From Desulfovibrio sp. JC010 (lineage in GTDB: Bacteria; Desulfobacterota; Desulfovibrionia; Desulfovibrionales; Desulfovibrionaceae), in contig NZ_VOIQ01000013.1 in the NCBI RefSeq assembly GCF_010470675.1, positions 1 through 64,000 of the forward strand: a DNA stretch of 64,000 nt, written 5' to 3'. The position numbers and the translations under genes are program-made. The notes under the pieces are model-generated. The model had not been told where the DNA came from, ran no database searches, and saw only the letters and a program-made list of their open reading frames with translations. Below, piece by piece: positions 1 to 9,425 of the stretch (positions are counted from its first letter, which is position 1; each line of letters opens with the position of its first letter).

Positions 1-111
1 TCCCAAGCAACGGTTCGGGTTAGAAGAACAAAGCATGACGACCCAAGCTCCGGCACGGTCTTAAAAAACCAAGGCAAAATCGGTCTGCCATGCAAAATTA
101 CAACTGTTTAA
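1..111 (+). CDS. possible 3' end of a gene entering from the left edge
   Basis: The frame beginning at base 1 stays open for 36 codons and ends at a TAA at 109-111, just before the convergent stop of the pseudouridine synthase gene at 150. The tail reads as an ordinary soluble protein end (…GTVLKNQGKIGLPCKITTV). A small inverted repeat (TGTTTAA-TTGG-TTAAACA, 105-122) overlaps the stop. With so little sequence the product cannot be named, and the open frame could be chance. Confidence 0.35.
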   Translation, partial: SQATVRVRRTKHDDPSSGTVLKNQGKIGLPCKITTV

Positions 112-149
112 TTGGTTAAACAACGTCAATCAAGACGTACTAGGCATTC

Positions 150-905
150 TTATTTAATCTTTAAATCTTTCTTCAACAAAGTAAGTTCTTTTGCGGAAAG
201 TTCGCGCCATTTGCCGGGCTTGAGGTTGCCTAGCTCAATACGTCCCTGCCGGACCCTTTTGAGGCGCAGGATTGTTTTGTCGAATTCATCGAACATGCGC
301 CGGATCTGGCGGTTGATGCCTTGGCGTAGTTCCATTTCGTATTTGGTTGTTTCGCCTACTTCAGAGACGGCCTTGATCTTGACCGGGGCGAGCAGTTCGC
401 CTTTGTCTTCAAGGTACATGCCGTTTTTCATAATAGACATTTCCTTTTCGGAAAGCCTGCCGCGAATGGTGACATGGTAGATTTTGGGCAGATGCCATTT
501 GGGATGGGTCATGCGGTTGCAGAGCTCACCGTCGGTGGTCAGCAGGAGCATGCCTTCGGAATAGAAATCCAGCCTGCCCACGGGAAAAACCCTGCGTTTG
601 ATGATATCATCCGGCAGCAGGTCGAGCACTGTCTTGCGCCCTTGCGGGTCCTTGGCAGTGGTTACAGTTTCAATGGTCTTGTGCAGTAGGATGTAGAGGT
701 CTTTGGACTTTTGATCATGCTGGATCAGCTTGCCGTTTACTTCTACTCGGTCATTTTCAGGATCAACCTGAATGCCGGGGGAATCCGCAAGTTCGCCATT
801 GATTTTAACTTTGCCCTTTTGGACAAGTTCATCCGCCCCGCGCCGGGAAGCGATCCCGGCGGAGGCAATATATTTATTGAGTCGGATTGTTTGTTTTTCG
901 GTCAT
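150..905 (-). CDS. rluB: RsuA/RluB-family rRNA pseudouridine synthase
   Basis: This 251-residue protein should convert a specific uridine in ribosomal RNA to pseudouridine in the cytoplasm. An S4 RNA-binding domain covers about residues 7-65 (RLNKYIASAGIASRRGAD). The catalytic domain follows, with the motif VGRLDFYSEGMLLLTTDGEL; the Asp of GRLD, near residue 112, is the family's nucleophile. The C-terminal RQGINRQIRRMFD motif is also typical. The ATG at 905 was chosen because the S4 domain starts right after it; the frame runs a little further upstream but would overlap yedF. The gene lies 10 bases after the yedF stop, so the two are probably co-transcribed. The exact target (RluB, RsuA or RluE/F type) is not certain from sequence alone. 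Confidence 0.88.
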   Translation of the reverse strand: MTEKQTIRLNKYIASAGIASRRGADELVQKGKVKINGELADSPGIQVDPENDRVEVNGKLIQHDQKSKDLYILLHKTIETVTTAKDPQGRKTVLDLLPDDIIKRRVFPVGRLDFYSEGMLLLTTDGELCNRMTHPKWHLPKIYHVTIRGRLSEKEMSIMKNGMYLEDKGELLAPVKIKAVSEVGETTKYEMELRQGINRQIRRMFDEFDKTILRLKRVRQGRIELGNLKPGKWRELSAKELTLLKKDLKIK

Positions 906-915
906 GTGGGCTTTA

Positions 916-1539
916 TTAAGCCTTAATAACCTTAGTGGCAAGCTGTAAACTGGTGACTACGTCGAGCATATTTGTGGTTTCGCCGACCTGTTTTTTCTCG
1001 AGCAGCTTAAAATGGTCGAGGCAGGTTCCACAGACAAGGATGGAAACGCCCGCTTTTTCAAGCTCCTGAAGCTTTTCAAGGCACTTGCTGCCTTCAACAG
1101 CGAGCTTGACCGCGCCGTTGACCATGATGATCCGCCACAGGGAATCGCCCAGCTCGGGCAGGGTGGAAATAAAGTTGAACATCAGTCCGGCACCAAGGAC
1201 GTCATCGCCGCTACCCAGAACATCGCTGTTCAGGAAAACGAGGGTCTTGCTGCCGACGTTGGCAATTTCCGCATCGCTCATTACTTCGCAGACTTCACAT
1301 TCTGCAGGGGACTTTGCGTCGGATACATCTTTTTTGCCTTTTACAACAAAGGCTCCGTTTTTTTCCTTAATGCTGACTTCGTAGCCCTTGGTTCTCATGA
1401 AGCGGGAAACGTTTTCTTTGGCTGCTTCGTTATCAACAATGATTTTGATTTTGCCGGGATTTTCGGATTCAATGGCATTCTTGCATTTGAGCACGGGCTG
1501 CGGGCAGGGCAGTCCTTTACAATCTATTTTTACTGACAT
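916..1539 (-). CDS. yedF: YedF-type selenium metabolism / sulfurtransferase-like protein
   Basis: This 207-residue cytoplasmic protein has an N-terminal TusA/SirA-like domain with the CPxP signature (Cys12 in GLPCPQP). A DsrE-like C-terminal domain follows, containing VCGTCLDHF. That two-domain arrangement is the one described for the selenium-associated YedF family, found in genomes with selenium-using enzymes. This fits the selenocysteine formate dehydrogenase at 25.5-28.5 kb, although the genes are not adjacent. The exact reaction is not established for the family; handling of selenium or persulfide sulfur is inferred. The start has a good upstream GGAGAA about 7 bases away. Confidence 0.85.
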   Translation of the reverse strand: MSVKIDCKGLPCPQPVLKCKNAIESENPGKIKIIVDNEAAKENVSRFMRTKGYEVSIKEKNGAFVVKGKKDVSDAKSPAECEVCEVMSDAEIANVGSKTLVFLNSDVLGSGDDVLGAGLMFNFISTLPELGDSLWRIIMVNGAVKLAVEGSKCLEKLQELEKAGVSILVCGTCLDHFKLLEKKQVGETTNMLDVVTSLQLATKVIKA

Positions 1540-1727
1540 TTCAGTTCTCCTTTATTAAAAATCTTAAAATATCAGCCTGTGTTCAATGGTCAAATTGATT
1601 AATCTGATTAAATCGACGCAAAGCAATCAGCTAAATCTATCTTTGCAGAATAGATACTTGCAGTTGACAGCAATGAGAAGTAAGGAAATAGCGCAATCGG
1701 CATTCAGCCATAATCAAGGAGTCTAAT

Positions 1728-3491
1728 TTGCCCAAAGGCGAAAGATACAGCTATCTGAAAAATAAACATCTTATTAGAAGATGTCTTTCATATTTCGGAC
1801 CTTATAAATTCAAGATTTTTGTTTCATTTGTATCCATGGCAATTGTGGCTGCGGCAACAGCTGCCACTGCGTATTTGATTCAGCCGGCCATGGATGACAT
1901 CTTTATCAATAAGGATCGCGAGGCACTGATGCTGGTGCCTATCGCTTTTGTGGCGGTTATGCTGATCAAAGGCGTATTCAGGTTTTTGCAGACCTATCTG
2001 ATGAATAGTGTCGGCCTGCTGGTGCTGGAGAAGCTCAGAAATGATCTTTTCAGCAAGATCATCTGTCTGCCCATGGACTTTTTTGAGGAAAGTCAGGTGG
2101 GTATGCTCATGTCCCGCATTTTGAACGATGTTATTGAAATCCGGGCCAGCCTGCCTTCATTTGTAATGATGATTCGCGAGGCGTGCACCATTATCTGTTT
2201 GATCGGACTGGTTTTTTACCGTGATCCCTATCTTGCATTTTTCGCGGTGCTGGTGCTCCCGCTGGCAATTTTTCCGTTCTTTTATTTCGGGCGTAAGCTG
2301 CGCAAGCTGGGCCGTAAAAACCAGAGCAAGATTTCCGATATTAACGCCCTACTGCAGGAAAGTTTCAGCGGGGTAAAGGTGATCAAGGCGTTTGCCAACG
2401 AAAAGCTGGAAACCGAAAAGTTCGCGGAAGAGAACTACCGTCTGGTCAGGATAGCCATCAAGTCTGTGCTGAACAGTGAACTTTCTTCGCGGATTATGGA
2501 AATCGTCGGGGCCTTCGGTATCGGTCTTGTGCTCTGGTACGGCGGTGCGCAGGTTATTGACGGCCATTCCACTCCCGGTACATTCTTTTCTTTTATCGCC
2601 GCGCTGGTCATGCTTTATGAACCGATCAAGAAAATGAACACCTCCAACCACACCATCCAGCGCGCTCTGGCCGGGGCGGAAAGGGTCTTTGAGATTCTTG
2701 ATTCCCCGAAGATTAATGTGGAGAAGGGCGGCGATGTCGAACTGGAAGAAGATTTCAAAAAGCTTGAAATCAAAGACCTTACTTTCAGTTATCCTTCATC
2801 TGAAAAGCCGGTGCTGGATAACATCAACCTTGATGTTGAAGCCGGACAGAAGGTGGCCATTGTCGGTCCCAGCGGATCGGGTAAAACCACGCTGGTCAAT
2901 CTCATCCCTCGGTTCTACGATGCTCATGAGGGGAGAATTATCCTTAACGGCAAACCCGTTAATGAATACAGCCTCAAATCACTGCGTTTGAAAATCGGCA
3001 TGGTTTCGCAGGAAACCTTCCTGTTCAACGCATCCGTGCTCGATAACATCTCTTATGTAAGCCTTGAGTCTGATCTTGAAGATGTTGAGGGGTGCGCAAG
3101 GACCGCTTTTGCCCATGAGTTTATTGAAAGACTTCCTGAAGGTTACGATACCATGGTCGGTGAACGCGGAGTGCGACTTTCCGGCGGCCAGAAACAGAGA
3201 CTGACCATTGCTCGCGCTTTGTTCAAGAACCCGCCGCTGCTCATCCTTGATGAAGCAACCAGCGCCCTTGATACCGAGGCCGAGCGCATCGTTCAGATGG
3301 CCCTTGAAAACCTCATGAAGGACAGGACCAGCATTGTTATCGCCCACAGGCTTTCTACTGTGCTTTCCGCAGATGTGATCGTGGTTATGGAAAAAGGTAA
3401 GATTGTTTCCAAGGGCACCCATAAAGAACTGCTGCAGAATTCCCCCTTGTACATCAAGCTTTACAACATGCAGTTTCAGGATAATTCATAG
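1728..3491 (+). CDS. msbA: MsbA-like ABC exporter (lipid A / lipid flippase type)
   Basis: This 587-residue half-transporter fuses a six-helix membrane domain (about residues 25-310) to an ABC ATPase domain. In the ATPase domain I see Walker A GPSGSGKTT near residue 380, the signature LSGGQKQR near 483, Walker B LLILDEATSALD near 505 and the H-loop IAHRLST near 540. Such proteins work as homodimers in the inner membrane; the MsbA family flips lipid A-core to the periplasmic side. The start is a TTG with AAGGAGT 5-6 bases upstream. The next gene, an acyltransferase-like protein, begins 2 bases after the stop, which supports a role in the outer envelope. Substrate is inferred from family and neighbour. 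Confidence 0.85.
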   Translation: MPKGERYSYLKNKHLIRRCLSYFGPYKFKIFVSFVSMAIVAAATAATAYLIQPAMDDIFINKDREALMLVPIAFVAVMLIKGVFRFLQTYLMNSVGLLVLEKLRNDLFSKIICLPMDFFEESQVGMLMSRILNDVIEIRASLPSFVMMIREACTIICLIGLVFYRDPYLAFFAVLVLPLAIFPFFYFGRKLRKLGRKNQSKISDINALLQESFSGVKVIKAFANEKLETEKFAEENYRLVRIAIKSVLNSELSSRIMEIVGAFGIGLVLWYGGAQVIDGHSTPGTFFSFIAALVMLYEPIKKMNTSNHTIQRALAGAERVFEILDSPKINVEKGGDVELEEDFKKLEIKDLTFSYPSSEKPVLDNINLDVEAGQKVAIVGPSGSGKTTLVNLIPRFYDAHEGRIILNGKPVNEYSLKSLRLKIGMVSQETFLFNASVLDNISYVSLESDLEDVEGCARTAFAHEFIERLPEGYDTMVGERGVRLSGGQKQRLTIARALFKNPPLLILDEATSALDTEAERIVQMALENLMKDRTSIVIAHRLSTVLSADVIVVMEKGKIVSKGTHKELLQNSPLYIKLYNMQFQDNS

Positions 3492-3493
3492 TC

Positions 3494-4138
3494 ATGAAGA
3501 TCAAGGTTGATCCGGTCATATTCGCGCCGCAGGTGGCTTTTTTGTACCGCTGGTGGGTACGCTCCATGCGTTTTGATATCAGCGGGTACGAGAATATTAT
3601 AGAGCCGCATAAGCAGGGTAAGCCGGTTATGCTGGCCCTGTGGCACAATGAGCTGTTCAGCCTGATCGGTATCGGATTTTTGAAAAAACTGCCTTTGGTG
3701 ACCATGGCCAGCGACAGCAAGGACGGCCAGATTATCACCGAGGTGCTTGAGCGTATCGGTTACGAAGTGGCCCGCGGTTCATCTACCCGTGGCGGGCTGA
3801 AAGCCATGCTCGGCGTGGCCCGGATTATGCGCAAGCAGGGCAAGATTGGTGCGATCACCATGGACGGCCCCAAAGGTCCGCGCCATGAAGTCAAGCCCGG
3901 CATTCTGGCCATTGCCCAGAAAACCGGAGCTTCTATCATTCCCATGCGCGCCTATCCGTCCAACCCCGTGGTTTTTGAAAAGTCATGGGACAGATTTGAA
4001 TTGCCTAAGCCTTTCATGCCTTGCAGAATCCTGCTTGGTGAGCCGTTTACAGTAACTGGGCAGAAGCTTGATGAAGAAGTACTGGCAGCTGAAGCCCGTC
4101 GCCTTGAAGCAGTTATGGCGGGCATGAATCCGGATTAA
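3494..4138 (+). CDS. DUF374 / lysophospholipid acyltransferase-like protein
   Basis: This 214-residue protein belongs to the DUF374 group related to LpxL-type and lysophospholipid acyltransferases. The LWHNELF segment near residue 50 resembles the acyltransferase His motif, and TMDGPKGPRHEVKPG (about 118-132) is the most typical stretch of the family. A short N-terminal hydrophobic stretch may associate it with the inner membrane. It sits 2 bases after the MsbA-like gene, so the pair is very likely one operon for making and moving a lipid A-like molecule. The acyl donor and acceptor are unknown. A terminator follows 22 bases after the stop. Confidence 0.8.
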   Translation: MKIKVDPVIFAPQVAFLYRWWVRSMRFDISGYENIIEPHKQGKPVMLALWHNELFSLIGIGFLKKLPLVTMASDSKDGQIITEVLERIGYEVARGSSTRGGLKAMLGVARIMRKQGKIGAITMDGPKGPRHEVKPGILAIAQKTGASIIPMRAYPSNPVVFEKSWDRFELPKPFMPCRILLGEPFTVTGQKLDEEVLAAEARRLEAVMAGMNPD

Positions 4139-4159
4139 GTGTTAAATTTATATGAGATG

Positions 4160-4195
4160 AAAAGGCCCTGATTCTTAAATGGATCAGGGCCTTTT
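4160..4195. terminator. bidirectional intrinsic terminator
   Basis: A 12-bp perfect stem (AAAGGCCCTGAT / ATCAGGGCCTTT) with a 10-base loop lies between the convergent acyltransferase and chemoreceptor genes. A-rich and T-rich flanks make it usable on both strands. Confidence 0.85.
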
Positions 4196-4217
4196 GTGTT
4201 TGTGAGGGTTGCGGAGT

Positions 4218-6656
4218 TTAAATTCCGGCTGCGTTACTGAGCCTCTCAATGAGCTTTTCAAGCTCCTGCGCTGTTCTTGCCAGAGAGGTAATTGAAGTCG
4301 CGGATTCCTGCATGTCTTCTTTGGTGTCTCCAGCCAGCATTTTGAGGTCTTCCACGCTTTTATGAATCTGGTCGTGGGCTTCGGACTGCTGGTCCGTTGC
4401 CTGTGCAATTTTTTCAATTTCAGTGGCTGTATCCACGGACATGGAGGAGATTTCCTGAAATGCTTCTACCGATTTGCTCACCAGCTCGCTGGCGTGTTCC
4501 ACAGCTTCCACGGTCTGGTCGGTATTGGCAATGTTCTCCTGTGCGGAAGCCTGAATGGATTTGATAGCTTCTTCCACTTCTTTGGTGGACTGCACAGTTT
4601 TTTCTGCCAGTTTGCGGACTTCATCGGCAACAACTGCGAAGCCCCGGCCTGCTTCTCCGGCACGGGCTGCCTCAATGGCAGCGTTCAGGGCCAGCAGGTT
4701 GGTCTGGTCGGCGATGTCATTAATAACGCCAATGATGCCGCCAATGGACTGACTGTGATCGCCGAGCCTGTGCATGTTCTCTTTTACCGTATCCGAAAGA
4801 GCCTGCAATTGATCTATGGCCACGCTGGTTTCAGTCATGGTCTGCATGCCGTCTTCTGCACGCACCCGGGTCTGCTTGGCCTGCTGCGCTGCGTTTTCCG
4901 CGTTGGTTACGGAATTCATCAGGGTCTGGTTCATTTCAGTAATTGCCTGCGATGAATACTCAATACGGTCGAATTGCTGTTCTGTGTTGGAACTGACCTG
5001 ATCCACCTGTGTTTCAATTTCGGAAGCACCTTTGGTCAGGTATTTGGAAATGGTCTGTGCTTTTTCGGTGATTTCAACCATTACCTTATGTTGTTCGCTG
5101 ATCTGCTTTTCCTTAGCTTTCATATCGCTTAGGTCAACGATAACGGCGAATCCTCCGATGAGCTGTTTGTCGAGGTCATAGAGCGGGGCGGCATCAATCC
5201 GGACATTGCGGAAATTATTCTTTTTGGTCTTCCAGACCCTCTCCACATTGAGGATTGATTGTTTTTCATCAAGGCAACGAGTCAGGATTCCTTTTTCCCC
5301 GGGAGGGGCCTGCAAAAGTTCTTTTACCGGACGGCCGATCCAGTTCTGGCAGGATTGTCCGCTTTCCAGCAGGTCGCAGAGCGGCTGGTTGAGGTAGGAT
5401 ATTTTTGCGTCGGTATCCGAAATCAGGCAGGGCACAGTCATGCCGTCCAGCATGCCTTGGGAAAAGCCGAGTTTGTTTTTCAGCTCCGCAACCATGACCT
5501 GAATTCCGTCGGCCAGCTTTTTCATTTCGCTTTTAAATTTACCTTCAAGCTCCGCCTTAAAATTACCTGCGGCAATTGCGCTGACAAAAGATTCGATTCT
5601 TTCAATCGGTCCGAGGATGGAGCGGCGCAGGAAGATGAGTGTTACCAGCACGACGAGAACCGCGGTTACCAGTGAGATGATCAGCGCAAAATTTCTGAGA
5701 TTGTTTACAGCATGAAAAGCTTCTTCTTCATGAATCTCAGAGATTAATGCCCAACGGGATTTGCCGATTTCAATGGGGCAGAAAGCAACCAGCTGTTCAA
5801 TTCCATCTTTGGAAGTCATTAAAGCGGTCTTGCTTTTACCTTCAAGGGCCATCTTTACAGCCGCGTATTTCACTTTTCCTTTGCCGGGATTTGCGAAGGA
5901 GTTTTTAACTGTGCGGAATTGGGGATTGAGTTCCGAGTCCGAGCGCATCAGTAAATCAGGACCGACAAGATAGGATTCACCGGTTTTGCCCATGCCGGAA
6001 CGAAGAGTCATAATGGAGTTGATTTCCTTAAGCGGAATGCGCAGGGCAACTACTCCCTGAATATCTCCGGCATGGGAGCGAACCGGCGCGCAGACAAAAG
6101 CAACCGGTGTGTTGCCCATGGGCGCATACGGTTCAAAATCAGCAAATACAATCTCACCTTTAACGGCTTTAGCAAAAGCCTGTCCGAGATTTGTGTCTTT
6201 GTATCTACCTTTTTTAAGGTCAATCCCGAGGTCTTTTTCTTTTTTTACGGAGTAGAGCACCCGGCCATAGTCATTTATAAGGATAGCATCATCATAACCG
6301 AGTGTTTTTACGAAAGGCATGAACGGCGCGGAGGCATATTGGTGAAGTTCTTGATATTCTTCGGAAGCAACATCCATGGGTTCGCCTGGATCAGCATATT
6401 CCATGGCATATTCACCCACCAGTCCAACTGTATTGTATACTTCCTTTACATTGGAGAAGAGTTCAACTTCATGAAACCATTTGTTGACAAGATCTTGAAG
6501 GTTTTTCTTTTTAGCGTCACGGACGGATTCGAGTTGCCCGAAAGCTTGGTCCGATAAAGCTTTTGAGGCCATATTGACACTCAAGGTGCCGACTAGAATC
6601 AAAGGTATGAGTCCTATGGCAACGCAAAAAGTTATTAGTTTTAATTTCAGAGACAT
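4218..6656 (-). CDS. methyl-accepting chemotaxis protein with dCache, HAMP and PAS
   Basis: This 812-residue transducer starts with a membrane helix (about 5-27). A periplasmic double-Cache-like sensor region (about 30-320) follows, then a second membrane helix near 325-345 and a HAMP segment. After these come a PAS-like domain (about 400-510) and the cytoplasmic signalling domain. The hairpin tip is unmistakable: [20 protein letters not shown] followed by [18 protein letters not shown]. It should sense a small ligand outside, and possibly redox or a cofactor through PAS, and control CheA. I chose the ATG at 6656 because GGAGGG lies about 6 bases upstream and the hydrophobic helix follows at once; the frame extends 23 codons further. 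No che genes are nearby. The ligand is unknown. Confidence 0.9.
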   Translation of the reverse strand: MSLKLKLITFCVAIGLIPLILVGTLSVNMASKALSDQAFGQLESVRDAKKKNLQDLVNKWFHEVELFSNVKEVYNTVGLVGEYAMEYADPGEPMDVASEEYQELHQYASAPFMPFVKTLGYDDAILINDYGRVLYSVKKEKDLGIDLKKGRYKDTNLGQAFAKAVKGEIVFADFEPYAPMGNTPVAFVCAPVRSHAGDIQGVVALRIPLKEINSIMTLRSGMGKTGESYLVGPDLLMRSDSELNPQFRTVKNSFANPGKGKVKYAAVKMALEGKSKTALMTSKDGIEQLVAFCPIEIGKSRWALISEIHEEEAFHAVNNLRNFALIISLVTAVLVVLVTLIFLRRSILGPIERIESFVSAIAAGNFKAELEGKFKSEMKKLADGIQVMVAELKNKLGFSQGMLDGMTVPCLISDTDAKISYLNQPLCDLLESGQSCQNWIGRPVKELLQAPPGEKGILTRCLDEKQSILNVERVWKTKKNNFRNVRIDAAPLYDLDKQLIGGFAVIVDLSDMKAKEKQISEQHKVMVEITEKAQTISKYLTKGASEIETQVDQVSSNTEQQFDRIEYSSQAITEMNQTLMNSVTNAENAAQQAKQTRVRAEDGMQTMTETSVAIDQLQALSDTVKENMHRLGDHSQSIGGIIGVINDIADQTNLLALNAAIEAARAGEAGRGFAVVADEVRKLAEKTVQSTKEVEEAIKSIQASAQENIANTDQTVEAVEHASELVSKSVEAFQEISSMSVDTATEIEKIAQATDQQSEAHDQIHKSVEDLKMLAGDTKEDMQESATSITSLARTAQELEKLIERLSNAAGI

Positions 6657-6949
6657 AGAGAGTTTCCCTCCTCGGCTTTGTTGAGGGCAACTTATGTGTT
6701 GTGAGTGATTATTACCATGTCTCAATGGTTACAGTTGTGTGAAAAGTGTCGCTATTTCAAGTGTCTACATGTATGGTGATGAAATGATTACGAATTTTCT
6801 TTCATTTTTTGCAATTTTATAAATGAAATTTTTTAGATTATATTTTATGTTAATAAGTTTAACTTAATCGCGATTGACACTCATTTTCAATTCAAATAAT
6901 GTCCGTGCTGTTTCATTGATAAATTAAATTTCCAAATAGATGGTATTAA

Positions 6950-7669
6950 ATGAGAAAGATAATAGATTTTTTTAGAAGAAAAGAATCATGCGGGAATTGT
7001 GTTGCCAGTATGACTGTTCATCAATTTGCAGAATCACTTGGTAATGCCATTGACGCAAAAGATCATTGCACATGTTCCCATTCTGAAGAAGTAGCTGTAG
7101 TTGCGCAGGCCTTGGGAGTGCAATTTGGGATGCACCCGCGAGAATGTGAATTATTGCATATTGCGGGACATCTGCATGATATCGGCAAGATCGGTTTACC
7201 GGATGCTATTTTGAAGAAAAAAGGTAAGCTTACTGCGGAAGAATATGAAATAGTGAAACAGCACCCTGCTATGGGGGCGGAAATTGTTAAGCCTGTGGCA
7301 TCTGTTTCCGGGCTGGATCGCATTACGGGTATAATACTGCATCATCATGAAAGGTATGACGGCGGCGGCTATCCTCATGGTTTGAAAGGGGAGCAGATTC
7401 CCTTCGGAGCGAGGATTATTGCTGTGGCGGACACTTTATCCGCCATGGCCAGTAACCGGCCTTACCGGGATGCAATCCAGTTTGATAAGATAGTAGAAGA
7501 AATTAAATCTTGCTCAGGCAGTCAATTCGATCCGCAGGTTGTATCTGAATTTTTAAAAATATCAGATGAAATAGGACAATATTTTGCTGCCGGAAACGTG
7601 CTGGATATAAATCAGTATGAAACTGAAACAGTAAGCGCACAGGGGCAGGTTGCAATAGTTCATCAATGA
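6950..7669 (+). CDS. HD-GYP domain protein, likely cyclic-di-GMP phosphodiesterase
   Basis: This 239-residue cytoplasmic protein is almost entirely one HD-GYP domain. I see HLHDIGKIGLP near residues 74-84, then HHHERYDGGGYPHGLKG near 128-144, and the downstream IIAVADTLSAMASNRPYR. All the metal ligands and the GYP signature of active cyclic-di-GMP phosphodiesterases seem present. No receiver or sensor domain is fused; the first 20 residues hold a CGNC pair. Its last 7 bases overlap the convergent end of an ABC permease gene. Hydrolysis of c-di-GMP is inferred from the family. Confidence 0.85.
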   Translation: MRKIIDFFRRKESCGNCVASMTVHQFAESLGNAIDAKDHCTCSHSEEVAVVAQALGVQFGMHPRECELLHIAGHLHDIGKIGLPDAILKKKGKLTAEEYEIVKQHPAMGAEIVKPVASVSGLDRITGIILHHHERYDGGGYPHGLKGEQIPFGARIIAVADTLSAMASNRPYRDAIQFDKIVEEIKSCSGSQFDPQVVSEFLKISDEIGQYFAAGNVLDINQYETETVSAQGQVAIVHQ

Positions 7670-8556
7670 TGATGACCTTTGTGGCTGTTCATTCTTTTTT
7701 CCAGTTCCCGCACAATAATTGAGCAGGGGAAAGTGAGAATAAAGTACAGCAGAATAACAAGTGACCAGATTTCGAAGGTCCGGTATGTGGCGGACATCAA
7801 TTCCTGCCCGGCAAAGGTGAGTTCCTGTATAGAGATAACTGAGACAATGGATGAATCCTTAATGGTGGAAATAAACTGCCCGGCCAGCGGCGGCAGTGAG
7901 CGGGAAAATGCCTGCGGCAGGATAATGTGGATCAGTTGATTTCTTCTGGTAAAACCCAAGGCTGCTGAAGCTTCCCATTGTTCTCGGTCGATTGATTCAA
8001 TACCTGCGCGGACTATCTCGGCAATATAAGCTCCTTCGAAAAGGGCCATGGTCAACACTCCGGAGAGAAAGGCCGGAAGCTGTTCCATCGGTCCGAAAAG
8101 TGTGCTCAGCACAGGAGACGTGCTGTCGTCCAAAGAATATGAAAGCTCGGTAATCCCGGTAGCCTGCATTATTTGATCACCGAGAAAGAAATAAAAAATA
8201 AAAATCAGTACCAGCGGGGGCACGTTGCGCACCAGTCCCACGTAGCTGCCGGAGATCATGCGCAGCAACGGGCGCGGGCTGACCCGCCAGATACCCATGA
8301 CTGTTCCGGCCAGCAGGGCCAGCAGAATGGACCACAGGGAAAGGCGTAGGGTGACATACAGACCACGGGTAAGCATGCCTGCCCGCCAATCACCGGAAGC
8401 GGGATCAAAGCGGGCAATGTAGCCGGGAATCACGGTCCAGTCCCAGTTGTAGTTGAGTCCTTGGGCCAGATGACGGAAAAGTAAAACAGCTCCTCCCATG
8501 ATGCATGCCAGCAGCAATACATCACGGGAGGAGATTCTTTTTGGTGAATCAAACAT
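7663..8556 (-). CDS. polar amino-acid ABC transporter permease (second of two)
   Basis: This 297-residue inner-membrane protein has several hydrophobic helices and the EAA-loop typical of HisM/GlnP permeases (…EIVRAGIESIDREQWEAS, then AFSRSLPPLAGQF). It begins 8 bases after the stop of the binding-protein gene, which itself follows a first permease gene, so the three form one operon. The two permeases would pair as a heterodimer. The C-terminus ends in HKGHHH. No ATPase gene lies in or next to the operon. Substrate is probably a polar or charged amino acid, by family only. Confidence 0.88.
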   Translation of the reverse strand: MFDSPKRISSRDVLLLACIMGGAVLLFRHLAQGLNYNWDWTVIPGYIARFDPASGDWRAGMLTRGLYVTLRLSLWSILLALLAGTVMGIWRVSPRPLLRMISGSYVGLVRNVPPLVLIFIFYFFLGDQIMQATGITELSYSLDDSTSPVLSTLFGPMEQLPAFLSGVLTMALFEGAYIAEIVRAGIESIDREQWEASAALGFTRRNQLIHIILPQAFSRSLPPLAGQFISTIKDSSIVSVISIQELTFAGQELMSATYRTFEIWSLVILLYFILTFPCSIIVRELEKRMNSHKGHHH

Positions 8557-8564
8557 TTAAATGA

Positions 8565-9398
8565 CTATTCTACCTGTGATTTCCAGTCTTCGGTTTTGAA
8601 CCAGTAGTTGTAGCGGGCTTCGAGCCAGCCTTCAGAATTGCAGACTCTGATCCAGTTGTTCAGGTAGTTCAGGAAGTCCGGGTCACCCTTGCGCACAGCA
8701 AAGCCGATGGGTTCGCTGGTGAAATCGGATTTCAGGGGCAGGTAGAGTTTGCCGGGGTATTTCTTGACCAGATTTTCAGGCAGGGGATTGGAGGCCACAA
8801 GGCAGGCGGCTTTACCGTTGAGCAGTTCCTGAATGGAGGCTGCTTCATCATTGAATTTAAGGATATTTGCCTTGGGAAGGAAGTTCTTGGCCGCTTTTTC
8901 CGCAGTAGTACCGAGGCGAACGGAAACGCGGGTGTCGGCGTTATTAAATGATTTCAGCGAAGATTTGCCGGGAGCAACATCTTTGTTGGCTACAATGGAC
9001 ATGCCGCTGAATTCATAAGGATCGGAAAAATTGACCTTGAGGTTGCGTTTGGGGGTGATGCCCATGCCGCCGATGATGATATCAAATTTTCCGGTCAGCA
9101 GGGCGGGGATGATGCCGTCCCATTTGGTAGGTATAAAGCGGGCTTTTACGCCCATATCCGAGGCAAGACGTTTGGCCACATCGATTTCAAAGCCGATGAA
9201 GTCTCCGTTCACATCTTTCATGGCCCATGGTTTGAAAGTTGAGAAACCGATTCTCAGAGTCTGGCGTTTAAGGACGTTTTCAAGGGCACTGTCCTGTGAG
9301 AGAGCCTGCCTGGCGTCTCCTGCCCAGACGGCGGATGAGAGGCCCATAATCAGGAGCACTGTAGTAATGCCCACGCTGACGGTTTTCCATAAGGTCAT
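8565..9398 (-). CDS. periplasmic amino-acid-binding protein (SBP family 3)
   Basis: This 277-residue protein has an N-terminal signal peptide ending near SSAVWAG (about residue 26). The two-lobed family-3 solute-binding fold follows: LRIGFSTFKPWAM, GFEIDVAKRLASDMG and KFDIIIGGMGITPKRN. The last is the GMxITxxR ligand-binding signature, whose Arg usually contacts the amino-acid carboxylate. It would capture an amino acid in the periplasm and deliver it to the flanking permeases. The ATG has a strong GGAGGAAAA upstream. Ligand specificity cannot be read from the sequence. Confidence 0.9.
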   Translation of the reverse strand: MTLWKTVSVGITTVLLIMGLSSAVWAGDARQALSQDSALENVLKRQTLRIGFSTFKPWAMKDVNGDFIGFEIDVAKRLASDMGVKARFIPTKWDGIIPALLTGKFDIIIGGMGITPKRNLKVNFSDPYEFSGMSIVANKDVAPGKSSLKSFNNADTRVSVRLGTTAEKAAKNFLPKANILKFNDEAASIQELLNGKAACLVASNPLPENLVKKYPGKLYLPLKSDFTSEPIGFAVRKGDPDFLNYLNNWIRVCNSEGWLEARYNYWFKTEDWKSQVE

Positions 9399-9425
9399 TT
9401 TTCCTCCGGTTTGTTTAATCGGTGT